From Flagellimonas eckloniae (GTDB taxonomy: Bacteria > Bacteroidota > Bacteroidia > Flavobacteriales > Flavobacteriaceae): a DNA stretch of 64,000 nt. Position 1 is the first letter of the stretch. Every line of letters starts with the position of its first letter. This document shows positions 60,434-64,000 of this stretch, piece by piece. The notes beneath the pieces are model-generated. The model saw nothing but the letters and a program-made list of their open reading frames with translations. It had not been told where the DNA came from and searched no databases. The DNA lies in the NCBI RefSeq assembly GCF_001413955.1, contig NZ_LCTZ01000002.1, positions 2,528,501 to 2,592,500 of the forward strand. Reading direction: 5' to 3'. The position numbers were made by a program, and so were the translations under genes.

Positions 60434-62776
60434 TTGACACATTGCTTTACAAAAACAATTTTGTTCACTTTATTGTTGATGGCTACATTATCCTTCGGCC
60501 AGCAAAATCGATTGTCGGGGACCGTTATCGATAACAATAAAGTTCCTTTAATGGGAGTAACAATCCAGTTGAAACCTACGGAAAGGTACGTTGTGACCGA
60601 TGAAACAGGGAATTTTGAATTTTTAAAGATTCAATCTGGTACCTACAAACTGATTTTTTTATCCTTGGGGTTTGAACCCTACGAAGAGGTAGTTACCGTA
60701 ACTGACAATACTCCTGTTCTGCGAGATATCCGTCTCATCGAAAAGGCAGCAGTCCTCAACGAGGTTGTAGTCACTGGTAAGTCCAAGGCTCAAAAGCTTC
60801 GAGAAAGTACGGTTAATGTTTCGGTAATGCAGACAGAAAAATTTCTTGCCCGAAATACGAACACCAGTGATATTATAAAACAGATTCCCGGTGTTGTCGT
60901 TCGACAGACCGGTGGTTTTGGGAGTAATGCCGAAGTATATCTCAATGGGATGACAGGCAAATCGGTTCCCTTTTTTCTTGATGGTATTCCTTTGTCTTAC
61001 TATGGTTCTGGACTTGGACTGAATGTGCTTCCAGCCAGTCTCATGGATCAAATTGAAGTATATAAAGGAGTGGTGCCCGTGCATCTTGGAGCGGATGCAT
61101 TGGGCGGAGGTATCAATGTCATTACCCGAAAATCCTATAAGAATTATCTAGATGCTTCTTATTCCGGTGGATCTTTCAACAGCCATAAAATCAATTTAAA
61201 TGGGCAATGGGTGCATCCCGAAAAGCAGTGGACCATTGGCATCAATTCTTTTTATAACCACTCAGATAATGATTACAAGGTCGATATTGAGATTCCAGAT
61301 GAGTTCGGCAACCCCAGCCCTGCCACCGTAAAACGTTTTCATGATGGGTTTTCTAATTATTTGGTGGGTTTGTATGGGGGTGTTTTTGATAAAACATATG
61401 CCGACCGCTTGATTTTAAGTGTCCGTTATTCAGGTCTTGAAGATGATATTCAGCATAACGCGATAATGGCACAGCCCTATGGAGAGGTAACTTATGACGA
61501 GGCTACCATAGGAACTTCCCTAGAATATGAGAAAAAAGAAATCTTAAAGAATACAGATATGAAATGGTACGGTGCCTACAACCAAACCCTTGGGCATTTT
61601 GTGGATACTACGCTGAACGTATATACTTGGGATGGAAAAGTCTTCGATCGCCGTACCGATGGCGGTGAAATCTCAACCTCCAGAAATCTATTGGAACTTA
61701 ACAGTAAGAGCCTACTAGGTAGGTTAAACATAACCCATAGCCCATGGGAAAAGGGAAAATTTACTCTAAATATATTTTCTGCCAGGTTTAGGCGAACAGG
61801 AGAAGACCCAGTGGCTGCCGAATTTTATGGAGAGGACTTTTTCGCGAACCCAACCGTTCTTTTTAAGAACGCTACAGGTTTAGCCTACGAACATGACTTT
61901 TCGAAAAAATTGACGAGTTATTCAGCCGCGAAACATTTTTGGCTGGACGCAGAGGGATATGCTATTCAAAATCTTGAATTCGTACCAAACGAACAAGAAG
62001 TTTCAAATCTTGGTTTTTTGCAGTCTCTTCGTTATCAGCTTACAGAAGAAATTTTGGTCAAGACCTCATATGAATATGCCACTAGGCTTCCGGATGAGTT
62101 TGAACTTTTTGGGGATTTTACGCTCATCCGCCCCAATCCCTTTCTAGAACCAGAGCAAAGCCATAACCTGAACTTTGGGTTACAATGGAATCGCAAAAGA
62201 ATGAATTTGGATACCAACTTTTTTTATCGCGATACCGATAATATCATATGGTTGAGGACCTCTCAATTTTTTGCACAATATCAGAATCTATTAAAAGCGC
62301 GGACTATGGGGGTGGATATGGAAGTTCGTTTGCTGCCCTTCGAATTTCTGGAAATTACCGCCAATGCTACGTATCAAGATTTGAGAAATCGTTCTCCCAA
62401 AAGCGTTACAGGAGTTGTAGATGATCGTTATTTTAATGCACGTTTACCCAACATTCCGTACTTATTTGGTAATGGGGAATTGCGTTTCATCAAAAAAGGC
62501 CTTTTCGGTCCAGAAAATATCTTGTCAACATGGTGGTCAGGCAGCTACGTAAACGAGTTTTTCCTTTTCTGGGAGATCGATGGTAATCAGGATTTTAAAA
62601 ATACCATCCCTTCGCAGTTTGTTCAGAATATAGGAATATCCTGTACAACTTTGGCCAATAAAGCCACAGTATCCCTGGAATGTACCAACCTATTCGATGA
62701 AAAAGTATTTGACAACTTTAGCGTACAACGCCCTGGTAGGGCTTTTTACATAACACTAAGAACATTTTTAAATTAA
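60434..62776 (+). CDS. TonB-dependent receptor with carboxypeptidase-like N-domain
   Basis: A 780-residue outer-membrane receptor. Signal peptide 1-22 (MTHCFTKTILFTLLLMATLSFG), carboxypeptidase-regulatory-like domain (about 24-108), plug domain (about 120-230, NTSDIIKQIPGVVVRQTGG, then VYLNGMTGKSVPFFLDGIPLSYYG and VPVHLGADALGGGINVITRK), and a beta-barrel that ends with the C-terminal F-x-N (RTFLN). The only start without a stop upstream is TTG 60434. Operon with a DUF4374 lipoprotein, so a ferric-siderophore or metal-chelate role is likely, not a SusC glycan role. Confidence 0.9.
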   Translation: MTHCFTKTILFTLLLMATLSFGQQNRLSGTVIDNNKVPLMGVTIQLKPTERYVVTDETGNFEFLKIQSGTYKLIFLSLGFEPYEEVVTVTDNTPVLRDIRLIEKAAVLNEVVVTGKSKAQKLRESTVNVSVMQTEKFLARNTNTSDIIKQIPGVVVRQTGGFGSNAEVYLNGMTGKSVPFFLDGIPLSYYGSGLGLNVLPASLMDQIEVYKGVVPVHLGADALGGGINVITRKSYKNYLDASYSGGSFNSHKINLNGQWVHPEKQWTIGINSFYNHSDNDYKVDIEIPDEFGNPSPATVKRFHDGFSNYLVGLYGGVFDKTYADRLILSVRYSGLEDDIQHNAIMAQPYGEVTYDEATIGTSLEYEKKEILKNTDMKWYGAYNQTLGHFVDTTLNVYTWDGKVFDRRTDGGEISTSRNLLELNSKSLLGRLNITHSPWEKGKFTLNIFSARFRRTGEDPVAAEFYGEDFFANPTVLFKNATGLAYEHDFSKKLTSYSAAKHFWLDAEGYAIQNLEFVPNEQEVSNLGFLQSLRYQLTEEILVKTSYEYATRLPDEFELFGDFTLIRPNPFLEPEQSHNLNFGLQWNRKRMNLDTNFFYRDTDNIIWLRTSQFFAQYQNLLKARTMGVDMEVRLLPFEFLEITANATYQDLRNRSPKSVTGVVDDRYFNARLPNIPYLFGNGELRFIKKGLFGPENILSTWWSGSYVNEFFLFWEIDGNQDFKNTIPSQFVQNIGISCTTLANKATVSLECTNLFDEKVFDNFSVQRPGRAFYITLRTFLN

Positions 62777-62802
62777 TTATACACACTTTAAATCCAAGCA
62801 AA

Positions 62803-64000
62803 ATGAAAAAAGTACTTTTTAAAAATTGGCAGTTTCTTGCAATTATGGCATTTACGGGATTCGTTTCTATTAGTTGCAGTAGTGACAATGATTCCCCAAC
62901 GGACGACACCACGCCTATGCCAGACCCTATAGCAATCAATTTTGGATTGTCCACTGTAGGTGGGGCCTTCCCAAACCAAACCACCTATATCCAAGGACTT
63001 ACTGATTTGAATTTCAATACTATAGGCAACGATCAGGCAATGGAATTAGCGGCCAATGGTGGAGCAGGAACAGTATCGTATAACAAGGCACTTTATACCT
63101 CCCCATTTGGTGCACCGGCGACATTGGTAAAGTATGTCTTTGACGATGAAGGGAACACCGTTGAAGAGGAGCGTATTGTAGTTCCTGGTGCAAACGTTTT
63201 CTCCACCCTATATTTTGAAAGTGAAACCGTGGCCTATGGCTCCGTGGCCGGGGGCATTTCAAAATTGATTGTATTTGACCCCACTACCATGCGTATAACT
63301 GATGAAGTATCTTTGAGCTCTGTCACGAGCCGTTTTCCTGAAGCCACCCGTACCTATTATCTCGATATGATAGAACGTGAGGATAAACTGTTTATGGGAG
63401 TACATTATGAGAACAATTTTGTACCTGTAAATGATTCTGCATATGTTGCAGTCATTGACCTGAATTCAAGAACGGTGGAGAAAATTCTTTCGGACAATAG
63501 AACCGGTATGGTTTTCGGAGGTCAGGCAGCGAACACAGGTATGGTAAAGACCGAAAATGGTGATATATATGTACAAGGTCTAGGCACTACGCTAAGTGGA
63601 GGTGCAAGTCCGAGTGGTCTGTTGAAAATCGCCAATGGGGAAACCGATTTCGATTCGGATTATTTTATGGACATGCAAGCCGCAACAGGCAATGTATGCT
63701 ATGGTATTAACCTAATGCCCAACGGACGTGCATTTACATCAAAAGTGGAGGACGAGAATGATTTTTTCGAATTTCAGACAGGAGAACCACAGTTTACCTA
63801 TTATGAAATAAACATATTGAATGGAACCAGTGAAGGCGCAGTACCAGGGCTTCCCACTACCTACGGTTCTAGAGGTATGATTATTCGTCCCCTCGATGGT
63901 GAAGAATTTCTTTTCACCAATGCTACCAACGATGAGAATGCGGTATATAGTTTTGATGGAGCTACTAATTCCACAAGCAAAAAATTCGTTTCTACGGGTG
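62803..64000 (+). CDS. DUF4374 lipoprotein (partial, runs off the right edge)
   Basis: ATG 62803 with no stop before the window end, 399 residues seen. Lipobox C25 (SISC) followed by SSDNDSPTDD. The phrase set (FGLSTVGGAFPNQTTYIQGL, then YYLDMIERED and KIANGETDFDSDYFMDM, in pieces) suits DUF4374, a predicted seven-bladed beta-propeller family. In Bacteroidota it often follows TonB receptors for siderophores together with PepSY proteins. It starts 26 bp after the receptor stop, so co-transcription is very likely. Confidence 0.8.
   Translation, partial: MKKVLFKNWQFLAIMAFTGFVSISCSSDNDSPTDDTTPMPDPIAINFGLSTVGGAFPNQTTYIQGLTDLNFNTIGNDQAMELAANGGAGTVSYNKALYTSPFGAPATLVKYVFDDEGNTVEEERIVVPGANVFSTLYFESETVAYGSVAGGISKLIVFDPTTMRITDEVSLSSVTSRFPEATRTYYLDMIEREDKLFMGVHYENNFVPVNDSAYVAVIDLNSRTVEKILSDNRTGMVFGGQAANTGMVKTENGDIYVQGLGTTLSGGASPSGLLKIANGETDFDSDYFMDMQAATGNVCYGINLMPNGRAFTSKVEDENDFFEFQTGEPQFTYYEINILNGTSEGAVPGLPTTYGSRGMIIRPLDGEEFLFTNATNDENAVYSFDGATNSTSKKFVSTG

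Overview
The window looks like a chromosomal segment of a marine Flavobacteriaceae bacterium (Bacteroidota), possibly near Flagellimonas/Muricauda or Maribacter; the genus is inference. The evidence is low GC, TAnnTTTG-type -7 promoter elements without Shine-Dalgarno sites, Bacteroidota-typical families (DUF1800/DUF1501 pair, TonB receptor with carboxypeptidase-like N-domain, DUF4374 lipoprotein, LytS/LytTR pair, bifunctional ornithine/glycine-lipid acyltransferase), a probable type IX secretion C-terminal domain, and lipoproteins whose Cys is followed by Lys/Asp-rich surface-export-like signals. No tRNA, rRNA or CRISPR array was seen.

Layout. 1-2.1 kb: an arsenic-type operon (arsR, DUF6428, arsN-like acetyltransferase, arsC-like reductase) with no efflux pump in the window. 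2.2-8.4 kb: lipid acyltransferase, aspartate kinase, GNAT, fbp and terB-like genes. 8.5-15.5 kb: DNA repair genes, namely the ligase-associated DEXH helicase (apparent CTG start), pdeM and mfd. 15.5-31.6 kb: housekeeping and envelope genes (a beta-helix-like membrane protein, Dph6-like ligase, DUF3352 protein, ACT regulator, YraN, DUF1800/DUF1501, GH16 glucanase, metG, tex, HDAC-like hydrolase, ferritin) plus two small genes, one lysine-rich and one cysteine-rich.

31.8-36.7 kb is accessory. A short ssb is followed by what appears to be a complete IS1595-family transposon, 32347-35636, with 24-bp perfect terminal inverted repeats and an 8-bp target duplication (CCATATTA). Besides its transposase it carries three tiny genes downstream, a ribbon-helix-helix protein, a basic 38-residue peptide, a 70-residue protein behind an array of three palindromes, and a small membrane protein. 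A 29-bp repeat occurs three times at its right end and beyond.

36.7-51.1 kb: exported carbonic anhydrase, glycerate kinase, SIMPL protein, a TetR/SDR pair with shared palindromic operators, pentapeptide and CBS proteins, an M28 membrane peptidase, an SDR-type threonine dehydrogenase, and moaC/moaE. 51.2-59.6 kb: a cell-surface locus in which two multi-module leucine-rich-repeat lipoproteins flank a TPR histidine kinase and LytTR regulator, followed by a secreted esterase. 59.7-64.0 kb: a small His-rich exported protein, then a TonB receptor and a DUF4374 lipoprotein cut by the window edge, which probably form a metal-chelate uptake operon.

A second theme is small dispersed palindromes. A TCGAG-centred element of about 25 bp lies in frame twice inside mfd and once inside metG, with a fourth copy just upstream of tex; a different 86-bp imperfect palindrome precedes the Dph6-like gene.
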